Source: Phycisphaerales bacterium
Lineage (GTDB): Bacteria; Planctomycetota; Phycisphaerae; Phycisphaerales; UBA1924
DNA length: 64,000 bases
Reading direction: 5' to 3'
Assembly (NCBI GenBank): GCA_016699835.1
Contig: CP064987.1
Coordinates: forward strand, 3,286,001 to 3,350,000
Shown: piece by piece, positions 8,633 to 17,445 of the stretch
Numbering within the stretch: position 1 is the first letter of the stretch
How the letters are laid out: each line of letters begins with the position of its first letter
Position numbers and translations under genes: made by a program
Notes under the pieces: model-generated
What the model was told of the DNA's origin: nothing
Databases searched by the model: none
What the model saw: the letters and a program-made list of their open reading frames with translations, nothing else

Positions 8633-10585
8633 CTACGGCCCCACACTCGCAGACTTCCTCGCCACCACCACCCCCGCGTCATCCAGCGCGTCCCGCACCA
8701 TCCCGATCGTGTATCCATCCCCCATCAACGTTGGCCCCTCGCTCGATCCCTTCGAATAGATCGCCAGGAGCGGGATCCCCGCCCACCCCAGGTCCTTGAG
8801 AAACGTCTGCCCAGCCGCGTTGTTCCCAGTCAGGTCCACACGTAGAGCCGTTACACCCGGCGCGTTGATCCGCGTGAAGATCTCCTCCCGATGCAGGACC
8901 CCCTTCTCCAGCGCATGGCAGTTCAGGCACCACTCCGCAGTGAAGTCCACCACGATCACATCGCCCCGCGTCTTCGCCTCCGCCAATCGCTCGGGCGTGT
9001 ATCCCTTCCAATCGATCGGCCCACGCTCGTTGAACGACTTCGCGATCAGAACGATGCCCGCGGACGCCATCAGAGCAAACCCCACCACCACGATCTTCAC
9101 CCACGTCCGCGCGTGATGGCGGAAGACCGCCACCATCGCCCACACCATCGCCGCCACCGAGATCGCCGCGATCAGCCACCAGTACCACCGGTTCGGCGGA
9201 TCAACCGGGTTCCGAAGCAGCGCATCCAGCCCCGTCCCGATAAAGAACACACTCACGGCCGCGAGCAAAAGCCCCAGGATCTTCTTGAGCACCTCAGCCC
9301 CAGGCCCGGCCTTCGGCAGGTGCTTCAATAACCCCGGCCACATCACCAGCACCAGATACGGGAATGCCATCCCCACCCCGATCACCGCCATCGTCCCGAT
9401 CGTCAGCGACTTGTCCGACTGCTTCGCCGCCCACGCCGACGCCGATGCCATCAGCGGAGCCGTGCATGGCGTCGAGAGCACCGCCGTCATCACGCCGAAC
9501 ATGAACGCCCCGCCCGTCGACTCCCCCGTCGGATTGATCGCGTAGACCCACTGGGGCAACTCCGTCGTGAACAACCCGAACATCCCGAGCGCAAACACAA
9601 AGATCAGAACCCCGATCGTCAGCGAGAACCAGTTCGTCTGAAACAGACTGCTCACCGCGTTGAACCCGCTGATGAATGAGATCGCCAGCCCCATCGCAAA
9701 CCAGAACGCAACAACACCCACGCTCATCACCACACCCAGATACAGCAATCGTGCCGGGTTCCCCGCGTGCTTCTGCAGGCTCAGAATCTTGATCGGAATC
9801 ACCGGCAGCACACAGGGCGTGAAGTTCAGCAGCAACCCACCCGCAAACGCCACCAACGCCAGAAGCGCCAAGCCACCAGCGTTCGACGGATCAATCGTGA
9901 ACGAGTACTTCCCGAGTTGTACATTAATGACATCCCGCTTCTTCACCCCCACCGTTGCAAACGCCGTCGCGTCAAAGTTCGCAAACAACGGATCCGACGC
10001 CGTCACCACAGCCGTCGGATCGATCGTGATCGAGATCGTGTGCCGTCCATCCGACGAGTCCCCACGCACCGGCATCAGGCACGACGACTCATCACAACTC
10101 TGAAATCCAACGCCGAGCGTGAGCGTCGCCGTCCCCGTCGCCCCCGGCTCAATCGTCACGGGCAGATACGCCACGGCTCGAGCCTCGAACACGCCATAGG
10201 CCTCTGGCTTCCCCGTCCCACCAAGATCCAGTTCAATCATCACCGGCTTGGGCCACTGCACCGCCCCATACTTCAACCCCTTCGCCTCCACCACCTCGAT
10301 CGTCGTCGGGATCGCGTCAAAGTCCCCCCATGATGCCGGCACCTTCGGCGCGTTGGTGTGCGAGTGCCAGTGCTCCTCATGATCCAGCACCACCGCCACC
10401 GCGAACTGTGCTCCCGGGGCTGCGGTCGTTCGTTGGGCCACCACCTCCACCTTTACCCGGTCCGCCGACGAGAACTGACCCAGCGCCCGCTCGCCGCACC
10501 CGACCCACACAGCCAATGCGACCACAATCCGAACGAACCACACTGGCCACACCCCCGCCTCAGACTTCGTTGCGCTTGATTCCAT
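8633..10585 (-). CDS. dsbD: DsbD-like thiol:disulfide interchange protein
   Basis: 650 residues. Passes electrons from cytosolic thioredoxin across the membrane to reduce disulfides in exported proteins. Order of domains: signal anchor (~15-36, WFVRIVVALAVWVGCG), periplasmic DsbC-like domain (~40-200) with a Cys pair region CDESSCLMP, a membrane domain of about eight helices (~245-510) with the redox cysteines in FTPCVLP (~257) and STPCTAP (~368), and a C-terminal thioredoxin domain with CLNC in FTAEWCLNCHALE (~550). All redox cysteines expected for the family are present. The ATG at 10585 is chosen to start just before the signal sequence. It is divergent from fliM with a ~130-base spacer. 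Its exact substrates (cytochrome maturation or periplasmic reductases) cannot be told from context. Confidence 0.9.
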   Translation of the reverse strand: MESSATKSEAGVWPVWFVRIVVALAVWVGCGERALGQFSSADRVKVEVVAQRTTAAPGAQFAVAVVLDHEEHWHSHTNAPKVPASWGDFDAIPTTIEVVEAKGLKYGAVQWPKPVMIELDLGGTGKPEAYGVFEARAVAYLPVTIEPGATGTATLTLGVGFQSCDESSCLMPVRGDSSDGRHTISITIDPTAVVTASDPLFANFDATAFATVGVKKRDVINVQLGKYSFTIDPSNAGGLALLALVAFAGGLLLNFTPCVLPVIPIKILSLQKHAGNPARLLYLGVVMSVGVVAFWFAMGLAISFISGFNAVSSLFQTNWFSLTIGVLIFVFALGMFGLFTTELPQWVYAINPTGESTGGAFMFGVMTAVLSTPCTAPLMASASAWAAKQSDKSLTIGTMAVIGVGMAFPYLVLVMWPGLLKHLPKAGPGAEVLKKILGLLLAAVSVFFIGTGLDALLRNPVDPPNRWYWWLIAAISVAAMVWAMVAVFRHHARTWVKIVVVGFALMASAGIVLIAKSFNERGPIDWKGYTPERLAEAKTRGDVIVVDFTAEWCLNCHALEKGVLHREEIFTRINAPGVTALRVDLTGNNAAGQTFLKDLGWAGIPLLAIYSKGSSEGPTLMGDGYTIGMVRDALDDAGVVVARKSASVGP

Positions 10586-10715
10586 GGTGCATGATTGGAT
10601 GCCTCCAACCCCCCGGCGATCCACCACACCCCGTCCTCTATAGCCAACACCACCAGCCAACCGATAACCGAATGTCCAGGGTTCCACACCGGGAGCGTCG
10701 GAGCACGCACACACC

Positions 10716-11732
10716 ATGGCCGATGTCCTTGAACAAAGTGAGGTCGACGCCCTTCTCGCCGCCGCCGCCAGTGGCAGTGTCGAGGAGGAGCAACTCGAGG
10801 CCCAGGTCTTCACCCGCCTCAAGCGAGACCCGGGCTCCATCGAGATCAAGGACTACGACTTCAAGCGTCCCGAGCGCGTCAGCAAGGACCAGATGCGTGC
10901 CCTCCAGACGCTCCACGAGTCCTTCGCCAGAAACTTCGGCGCCTCGCTCTCGGGCTTCCTTCGAACCATCGTCGAGGTCAAAGTCGCGACCTGCGAGCAG
11001 ATGACCTATTCCGAGTTCATCTCCGGACTCCCCAACCCGACCTCCTTTAATCTCATCGATTCCGACGGACTCGAAGGCCAGATGTGCTTCGAGATCAGCC
11101 CCCTCATCATCTATCCCATCATCGATCGACTCCTGGGCGGCACGAGCCAGGAACTCTTCATCCCCCAGCGTCCCATGACGCTCATCGAGACCCGCCTCAT
11201 CAGCAACGTCACCAACCGAGGCCTCGACGCGCTCAGCGAGGCCTGGGCCAGCATCAAGCCTCTCACCTTCAAGATCTCCGCGTCCGAATCCAACCCCCAA
11301 CTCGTCCAGATCGTCCCGCCAAACGAGGTGGTCATCGTCGTCGGTTTCGAACTCAAGATGTCCAGCCGCGCCGGCACGATGAACCTCTGCATCCCCTACA
11401 ACGTCATCGAACCCGTCATGGAGCAACTCTCCGCCCAGAACTGGTTCAACTCGCTCAAGAATCAGAAATCCAAGGAACTCGAGAAGCGTCTGACCGGCTC
11501 TCTCAGTCGTGCCCCGCTCCTGATCACGGGCCTCCTCGCCGAATCCACCATCACCGTCCAGGACCTCGCCGACATGAAGCCCGGCGACGTCATCTCCACC
11601 GAACGCCTCGCCAACAAGCCCGTCGTCCTCTGTGTCGAGGGGGAGCGAAAGTTCGTCGCCCAGATCGGCCAATACCGCGGCAAGAGAGCCTTGAAAATTC
11701 TCAAAGCCCTCCACATCGGCGAACGCGTCTAA
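10716..11732 (+). CDS. fliM: Flagellar motor switch protein FliM
   Basis: 338 residues. A component of the flagellar C-ring; binds CheY-phosphate and sets the rotation direction. The N-terminus MADVLEQSEVDALLAAAASG is the conserved CheY-binding peptide. The middle domain (about 45-240, CheC-like, with YDFKRPERVSKDQMRALQTLHESFARNFG) and the C-terminal SpoA domain (~260-335, LADMKPGDVISTERLANKPVVLCVEGERKFVAQIGQYRGKRALKI) follow in order. GGAG lies ten bases before the ATG. No other flagellar gene is nearby, so fliM is separated from the usual fliN cluster; it implies the organism can make flagella. Confidence 0.96.
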   Translation: MADVLEQSEVDALLAAAASGSVEEEQLEAQVFTRLKRDPGSIEIKDYDFKRPERVSKDQMRALQTLHESFARNFGASLSGFLRTIVEVKVATCEQMTYSEFISGLPNPTSFNLIDSDGLEGQMCFEISPLIIYPIIDRLLGGTSQELFIPQRPMTLIETRLISNVTNRGLDALSEAWASIKPLTFKISASESNPQLVQIVPPNEVVIVVGFELKMSSRAGTMNLCIPYNVIEPVMEQLSAQNWFNSLKNQKSKELEKRLTGSLSRAPLLITGLLAESTITVQDLADMKPGDVISTERLANKPVVLCVEGERKFVAQIGQYRGKRALKILKALHIGERV

Positions 11733-12248
11733 TCACTACCTAATCACGTGGACTAGGCGGCCCGCCTGCTTCTCCATTCTCTTCATTTCCAGCCTCAACA
11801 CATCCTCGATCCCCCGCATCCGCCCCGCTGGATGCCAATCCCCCAACACCCTATCATTCCCCGTCTTGCCAAAGCGCTCGTGCGCCCACACAAGACAGAG
11901 ACATCGACCGGCCAAAGTCGACACACGGGTGCCGACCTCAACCGGACGGAGTATCGAATGCACGTGGTTACTCGCCATGCACGCTAATCGGCCGAGGTTG
12001 AGCGAAAGCTCGACGACTCGTCCGTGGGTCGCCCAGGCGCAAGGCCCCTCCACTTCGGAGGTGCCCATGCTCTAGGGATCGTCCCAAAGGGCAGGCGGGT
12101 GCGGCACGACCCTACAAGGTCACGCCGCGCGACGGCGTCGGGTCCAACCCCGGCGCCAGGCGACCACGAGCACCAACTCGTGGTTTTTCGTTTCACGCAA
12201 AGGTCCGCACATCCAGGCAACCCGACAATCAGACATCAAGGACAACCC
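11733..12248. other. fliM-nusA intergenic region with leader structures
   Basis: No secure gene. On the minus strand 12068..11736 is open for 110 codons and contains NHVHSILRP, reminiscent of the His-x-His motif of IS200/RAYT transposases, but the rest is too degenerate to claim. Near nusA the top strand can form a CCTCC/GGAGG stem near 12047..12061, a nine-bp stem GGCGTCGGG/CCCGGCGCC at 12133..12156, and the terminator at 12164..12190. The expected rimP is absent. Confidence 0.4.
12164..12190 (+). terminator. Terminator/attenuator upstream of nusA
   Basis: CCACGAG/CTCGTGG stem with six-base loop followed by TTTTTCGTTT, ending about 58 bases before the nusA ATG. With no gene immediately upstream on this strand, it is best read as an attenuator of the nusA operon, and NusA itself affects termination. 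A second strong stem precedes it at 12133..12156. Confidence 0.65.
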
Positions 12249-13616
12249 ATGAACACCCAGGAAATGCTCCGCATCATCGATTCCATCGCTCGCGATCGAA
12301 ACATCGATCGATCCCTCCTCCTCAATGACCTCGAGCAGGCCATGGTCTCTGCCGCACGAAAGTACTTCAACACGCTCGACCTCGAAGAGTTCACCTGCAC
12401 TGTCGATCCCATGGACGGCAAGATCGCCCTCTTCCGCCATGGCGAGCCGATGGAGATGCCCCCCGAAACTTTCGGCCGCATCGCCGCCCAGACCTTCAAG
12501 CAGGTGATGATCCAGAAGTTCCGCGAGAACGAGCGATCCAGCATCTTCGAGGAATACTCCAAGCGCATGGGTGAGATCATCACCGGCACCGCCCAGCGAT
12601 ACGAGGGCGGCTCTCTCGTCATCCAACTCGATGGCCGAGCCGAAGGCTTCATGCCCCGCAGCGAGCAAATCCCCGGCGAGCAGTTCAACGCCGGCGATCG
12701 TGTACGCTGCCTCATCCTCGACGTCCGCGACGCCGGGAGCCAGGTCAAGATCGTCCTCTCTCGAGGTAATCCCGATCTCATCAAGCGACTCTTCGAGGTC
12801 GAGGTCCCCGAGGTCGCCGAGAAGATCATCGAGATCAAGGCCATGGCCCGCGAGGCCGGCTATCGAACCAAGATCGCCGTCGCCAGCCTCGATAGCAAGG
12901 TCGACGCCGTCGGCGCCTGCGTCGGCGTCCGCGGTAGCCGCATCAAGAACATCGTCGACGAGCTCAACGGCGAGAAGATCGACATCGTCCGCTGGAACGA
13001 GTCCAGCCAGATCCTCATCCAGAACGCCCTCAAGCCCGCCGAGGTCGCCGAGATCTCGCTCTGCTTCGAGCTCGGCCGCGCCACCGTCGTCGTCCGCGAT
13101 GACCAACTCTCCCTCGCCATCGGCAAGCGTGGACAGAACGTCCGCCTCGCCGCAAGGCTCACCGGCTGGGACGTGGACATCCTCACCCCCGAGGAGTTCA
13201 ACAAGGGCCTCGAGGTCATGAGCCAGACCCTCCAATCCATCGAGGGCGTCACCGAGGAGATGGTCGACAAACTCGGAGCCATGGGCATGGTCAGCGTCTT
13301 CGATATCGAAGAGGTTGGGCCCGAAGTCCTGGAGCAGGAACTCACCATCGACAACGAACTCGCCGAGCGCATCGTCGAGACCGCCGCCACCCGCGCCAAG
13401 GAAGTCGCGATCGAGCAGCAGAAGGCCAAGGAGGAGAAGGAGCGTCTCGCCCGCGAGGCCGCCCTCGCCGGGCCCGTCGAGGCCGGCGAGCAGGCCGCTG
13501 ACGCCATCCTCGGCGCCACGTCCCCGCCCCCCGAGCCTGCCACGGAATCCACCACCGAAACCAAGCCCGATGCCGACGCGGATTCCAGAGCCGCGGACAT
13601 CCTCGGCCAGGGCTGA
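12249..13616 (+). CDS. nusA: Transcription termination/antitermination factor NusA
   Basis: 455 residues. Binds RNA polymerase and nascent RNA, modulating pausing, termination and antitermination. Order: N-terminal polymerase-binding domain (~1-125), S1 domain (~130-205, ITGTAQRYEGGSLVIQLDGRAEGFMPRSEQ), KH1 and KH2 (~225-350, with GACVGVRGSRIKNIVDELNGEKID and LAIGKRGQNVRLAARLTG). Then comes a short helix-hairpin-helix-like tail (~360-415) and an acidic, Ala-rich C-terminus. The ATG at 12249 follows AAGGACAACCC; an in-frame extension to 12024 would run through the terminator stem and is rejected. It heads a cluster with infB, a ylxP-like gene and rbfA; rimP and ylxR, usual partners, are missing. 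Confidence 0.96.
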   Translation: MNTQEMLRIIDSIARDRNIDRSLLLNDLEQAMVSAARKYFNTLDLEEFTCTVDPMDGKIALFRHGEPMEMPPETFGRIAAQTFKQVMIQKFRENERSSIFEEYSKRMGEIITGTAQRYEGGSLVIQLDGRAEGFMPRSEQIPGEQFNAGDRVRCLILDVRDAGSQVKIVLSRGNPDLIKRLFEVEVPEVAEKIIEIKAMAREAGYRTKIAVASLDSKVDAVGACVGVRGSRIKNIVDELNGEKIDIVRWNESSQILIQNALKPAEVAEISLCFELGRATVVVRDDQLSLAIGKRGQNVRLAARLTGWDVDILTPEEFNKGLEVMSQTLQSIEGVTEEMVDKLGAMGMVSVFDIEEVGPEVLEQELTIDNELAERIVETAATRAKEVAIEQQKAKEEKERLAREAALAGPVEAGEQAADAILGATSPPPEPATESTTETKPDADADSRAADILGQG

Positions 13617-13699
13617 TGCTCTTCATTCACCTCCCCACACCAACACCCCATCCACGCACACTGTTGAGTTGAGACCACGACCGTCCGGAGTAACGCCCT

Positions 13700-16627
13700 T
13701 TGGCAAAACGCGTATTCGAGTTGGCGAAAGAACTGGGAATCGATTCTAAGGCCATCGTGGCCAAGTGCCACGCCGAGGGAATCTCCAAGGACACCATCAA
13801 GGGTCACATGTCCAGCATCTCCGCCGGACTCGAGATGACCATCCGTGAGTGGTTCTCCGAGGCGACCCACGGCACGACCGCCGTCGAGAACGCCGCTCCC
13901 GTGGACCTCGAAAAGGTTCGCGTCGCCAAGCCCTCGCGTCGGAAGGCCGCCGCCAAGAAGGCCGACGAGGTCGATGCGCCGGAATCCGTCGAATCCGCAG
14001 TCGCCGTCGAAGACGCACCCGCTGCTCCAAAGTCGCGTTCTCGCACCAAGACAACGCCCATCTCCTCCGACGGCGCTCCCGAGCCACACTCGCAGGCCAA
14101 TGCAGATCCAAAGCCCGAACTACCCAAGCCCGAAGCCCCCGTCGAAGTCGTCGATCCAGGCACGCTCGCGGCCACCAAGATCATGCCCACCATGCCGGTC
14201 TCGGAGCCAAAGGCCCCCGAAACCAAGGCTCCCGAAGCCAAGCCCGCCGAGACCACGGTCCGTCCTGCCGCCGTCGCCGACAAGCCGGCAACCACTCCTC
14301 CACCACGAGATGGTGGCTCCGCCGCGCCAACTCCAACACGCAAGACACCATCGGCCCCGCCTGCGCCCATGAATGTTCCGCGTCGGCCCAAGGTCATCGC
14401 CCCTGCGGGACCGCAACTCGAAGTCCGCTCTCCCGTCAAACTCGCGGGCCCCAAGATCGTCCGCGTTGAAGCGCCGGAACAGATCGAAGCCCCGCGCCCA
14501 CGCCGCGCACCCGCGGGACCTGGCGGTCCCTCGCGAGGCCCGCGCACCGGGGCGGGCGCCGGCGGCCCGGCCTTTGACGATGACTCAGGCCGCAACTCCC
14601 GTCGTCGGGGCGCTGGTGCCGGTGCAGGCGCCTCAGGCCCCAACAACAAACGCTCCAGCGGCACAGGCGTCCCCGACAAGCGCCGAGGCCGCTCCGGCAC
14701 AGACTGGGTCGGCTCCACCCAGGGCATCTTCTCCGAGCAGGACCTCATCGAGCGCGAGGCGCGCCTCGCCCGCGCCGGCGGCTTCGTCAAGAAGCACAAG
14801 CAGGACCTGCGTCGTCCCGGCCAGGGCATGCGCGACGCCGGCCCCAAGGACACCAAGGTCAAGATCGCCGCACCCTTCACCATCAAGGACCTCTCCGCCG
14901 CCACAGGCGTCAAGGCCGCAGAGATCGTCAAGAAACTCTTCCTCCAGGGCGTCATGGCCACCGTCAACTCCGGCATCGACCCCGTGAAGGCCCAGGAGAT
15001 CATGATCGACTTCAACCTCGAACTCGAGGTTGTCGAGGCCAAGACCGCCGAAGAAGCCGTCAGCGCCCAGTACGAGAGCCGTGACTCCGTCGACCAGAGG
15101 CCCCGCGGCCCCGTCGTCACCATCCTCGGGCACGTCGACCACGGCAAGACCAGCCTCCTCGACAAGATCCGAAACGCCAACGTCGCCGCGGGCGAGGCGG
15201 GCGGCATCACCCAGCGCACCAGCGCCTTCCGAGTCCCTCTCACCGTCGCCGGCGAGCAGAAGGAAGTCGTCTTCCTCGACACGCCGGGCCACGAGGCCTT
15301 CACCTCCATGCGCTCTCGCGGCGCCAACATGACCGACGTGGTCGTCCTCGTGGTCTCTGCGCCCGAGGGCGTCATGCCTCAGACCATTGAGAGCATCAGC
15401 CACGCCAAGGCCGCAGGCGTCCCCATCGTCGTCGCCCTCAACAAGATCGACCGCCCCGACGCCACCGAGGCCCAGATCCAGAAAACCCTCGGCCAACTCG
15501 CCGAACATGGCCTCAACCCTGTCGATTGGGGCGGCGACACCGAGGTCGTCAAGACCTCCGCCACCACAGGCCAGGGCATCCCCGAACTCCTCGAAACTCT
15601 CGACTACCAGGCCCAACTCAAGGAACTCAAAGCCGACTTCGGCGGGCACGCGCGAGGCACCGTCATCGAGGCCCGCACCGAGGAAGGCCGGGGCACCGTC
15701 GCCAGCCTCCTCGTCCAGGATGGCGAACTCAGCGTCGGCGACTTCGTCGTCGCCGGGCGCGGCTTCGGCCGAATCCGCGAGATCCTCGACGACCGCGGCA
15801 CGCGCATCAAAGCCGCCACGCCGCCGATGCCTGTCCTCATCTCCGGCATCGACGAGGTCCCCGACGCCGGCGATAAGTTCTATGTCGTCGACTCCCTCAA
15901 AGAGGCCCAGGAAGCCGCCGACCAGCGCCGCCAGCGCGAGCGTCAGGCCCGCCTCGCCCAGCCCAAGGTCACCCTCGACTCCCTCTTCGGGCAGATCGCC
16001 GACAAGGACATCAAGGAGATCCTCGTCGTCCTCAAGGTCGCCGAGCAAGGCACCGCCGACGTCCTCAAGGCCGAGTGCGAGAAGGTCAAAGGCGACGAGG
16101 TCAAGGTCCGCGTCCTCCACGCCGCCGTCGGCGGGATCACCGAGAGCGACGTCGTCCTCGCCGACGCCTCCAAGGCCATCGTCATCGGCTTCAACGTCAT
16201 CCCCTCGGGCAAGGCCCGCTCCGTCGCCGAGCAGAAGGGCGTTGAGATCCGAACCTACCAGGTCATCTACGAGATCGTGGACGACCTCAGGAAGGCCGCC
16301 GAAGGACTCCTCACCCCCGAACTCCGCCAGGAGATCCTGGGCCACGCCGAGGTCCGAAAGGTCTTCAAGGTCACCAGGGTCGGCAACATCGCCGGCTGCT
16401 ACGTCACCGACGGCACCGTCCAGCGCGACGCCTTCATCCGCGTCACCCGCAACGGCGTTGTCATCGAGAACGACCGCAAACTCGCCCAACTCAAACGCGT
16501 CAAGGACGACGCCAAGGAAGTCCGCGCTGGCATGGAATGCGGCATGAAGATCGACGGCTACGACGACATCAAGGAGGGCGACGTCCTCGAGTGCTACAAG
16601 CGAGTCGAGGTCAAGAGAACGCTCTAA
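13700..16627 (+). CDS. infB: Translation initiation factor IF-2, TTG start
   Basis: 975 residues. GTPase that brings initiator fMet-tRNA to the 30S subunit and promotes subunit joining. An N-terminal IF2N domain (MAKRVFELAKELGIDSKAIV) starts at a TTG with CCGGAG upstream. A long Pro/Ala-rich linker follows (~60-330), then a second IF2N domain (~390-450). The G domain begins near 470 with GHVDHGKTS (~477), DTPGHEAF (~523) and NKID (~577), and domains II-IV continue to the end. The variable N-terminal linker explains the length. Located 83 bases after nusA, in the usual nusA-infB-ylxP-rbfA order. Confidence 0.97.
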   Translation: MAKRVFELAKELGIDSKAIVAKCHAEGISKDTIKGHMSSISAGLEMTIREWFSEATHGTTAVENAAPVDLEKVRVAKPSRRKAAAKKADEVDAPESVESAVAVEDAPAAPKSRSRTKTTPISSDGAPEPHSQANADPKPELPKPEAPVEVVDPGTLAATKIMPTMPVSEPKAPETKAPEAKPAETTVRPAAVADKPATTPPPRDGGSAAPTPTRKTPSAPPAPMNVPRRPKVIAPAGPQLEVRSPVKLAGPKIVRVEAPEQIEAPRPRRAPAGPGGPSRGPRTGAGAGGPAFDDDSGRNSRRRGAGAGAGASGPNNKRSSGTGVPDKRRGRSGTDWVGSTQGIFSEQDLIEREARLARAGGFVKKHKQDLRRPGQGMRDAGPKDTKVKIAAPFTIKDLSAATGVKAAEIVKKLFLQGVMATVNSGIDPVKAQEIMIDFNLELEVVEAKTAEEAVSAQYESRDSVDQRPRGPVVTILGHVDHGKTSLLDKIRNANVAAGEAGGITQRTSAFRVPLTVAGEQKEVVFLDTPGHEAFTSMRSRGANMTDVVVLVVSAPEGVMPQTIESISHAKAAGVPIVVALNKIDRPDATEAQIQKTLGQLAEHGLNPVDWGGDTEVVKTSATTGQGIPELLETLDYQAQLKELKADFGGHARGTVIEARTEEGRGTVASLLVQDGELSVGDFVVAGRGFGRIREILDDRGTRIKAATPPMPVLISGIDEVPDAGDKFYVVDSLKEAQEAADQRRQRERQARLAQPKVTLDSLFGQIADKDIKEILVVLKVAEQGTADVLKAECEKVKGDEVKVRVLHAAVGGITESDVVLADASKAIVIGFNVIPSGKARSVAEQKGVEIRTYQVIYEIVDDLRKAAEGLLTPELRQEILGHAEVRKVFKVTRVGNIAGCYVTDGTVQRDAFIRVTRNGVVIENDRKLAQLKRVKDDAKEVRAGMECGMKIDGYDDIKEGDVLECYKRVEVKRTL

Positions 16628-16642
16628 TACCCGCGAGTGGGA

Positions 16643-17038
16643 ATGCTCATCGCCATCCTCCAGTTCGACCTCCTCATCCATGGCTCCACGTCCCTCAAGG
16701 ACAAGCGCCGAGTCGTCTCCTCCGTCAAGGACCGCCTCCACCGCGAGCACATGGCCGCCGTCGCCGAAATCGGATCGCTCGAGAGCCACTCCGTCGCCCG
16801 CCTCGGACTCGCCCTCGTCGGCAGCGACGAAAAATACCTCGCCCAGACCCTCGACCGAATCGCCCTCAAACTTCGTGCTCTCCACGACGCCGAACTGGGT
16901 GATTGCCGCCGAGACATCATCGCCGGCCGCGAGCCAGACGAAATGGACCCCGTCGAGATTGACCTGCCCGACCCCTTCCTCGCCCAGGAACTCCTCCGCC
17001 ACGCCGACTCAACCAACTCGGACCACAAAGCCCCGTGA
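16643..17038 (+). CDS. DUF503 family protein (YlxP-like)
   Basis: 131 residues of the DUF503 family (YlxP in Bacillus), whose genes typically sit between infB and rbfA, as here. The conserved start MLIAILQFDLLIHGSTSLKDKRRVVSSVKDRLH is clear; its ferredoxin-like fold suggests an RNA- or ribosome-associated role, but function is not established. ATG 16643 is preferred over a GTG two codons earlier. The C-terminal ~40 residues are a lineage-specific extension. Its stop overlaps the GTG start of rbfA by four bases. Confidence 0.88.
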   Translation: MLIAILQFDLLIHGSTSLKDKRRVVSSVKDRLHREHMAAVAEIGSLESHSVARLGLALVGSDEKYLAQTLDRIALKLRALHDAELGDCRRDIIAGREPDEMDPVEIDLPDPFLAQELLRHADSTNSDHKAP

Positions 17039-17445
17039 GCCACAGACCAGAACAACTCGCCTCCAGCATCCACCACGCCATCCAGCAGGTCCTCGCCAAA
17101 GGCCTCAGCGATCCCCGCGTCTCCGGCCTCATCACCATCACCAGCGTCAAAGTCTCCAAAGACCTCCGCGACGCCACGATTCTTTTCTCCGTCCTCCCCG
17201 AAGATCGCCAGGATCTCACGCTTCATGGCCTGCGCAACGCCGAACGCCACATCCGTCGCCAGGCCGGCGAACTCATCGACATCCGCCAACTCCCCGCCTT
17301 CCACTTCAAACTCGACGTCACGCCAAAGAAGCAGGCCGCCGTTCTCGAAAGCCTCGAGCGCGTCCGCGAAGAGCACAACTCTCCGACCGCCCCGGGCTTC
17401 TCCTCCACGCCCCAGCCGGATCCAGACCGCGGAGCCACCCACTGA
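17035..17445 (+). CDS. rbfA: Ribosome-binding factor A
   Basis: 136 residues. Binds the 30S precursor near helix 1 of 16S rRNA and assists late maturation and cold adaptation. The KH-like fold shows in QLASSIHHAIQQVLAKGLSDPRVSGLITITSVKVSKDLRDATILFSVL and the closing FKLDVTPKKQAAVLESLERVRE. The GTG start (GTGA) overlaps the preceding stop. A short Pro-rich tail follows the domain. It ends TGATG, coupling it to the endonuclease III-like gene. Confidence 0.93.
   Translation: MSHRPEQLASSIHHAIQQVLAKGLSDPRVSGLITITSVKVSKDLRDATILFSVLPEDRQDLTLHGLRNAERHIRRQAGELIDIRQLPAFHFKLDVTPKKQAAVLESLERVREEHNSPTAPGFSSTPQPDPDRGATH

Noticed and set aside
11736..12068. RAYT/IS200-type transposase fragment on the minus strand (NHVH motif)
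   Set aside because: Beyond the short motif nothing aligns convincingly; kept only as a comment on the intergenic region.
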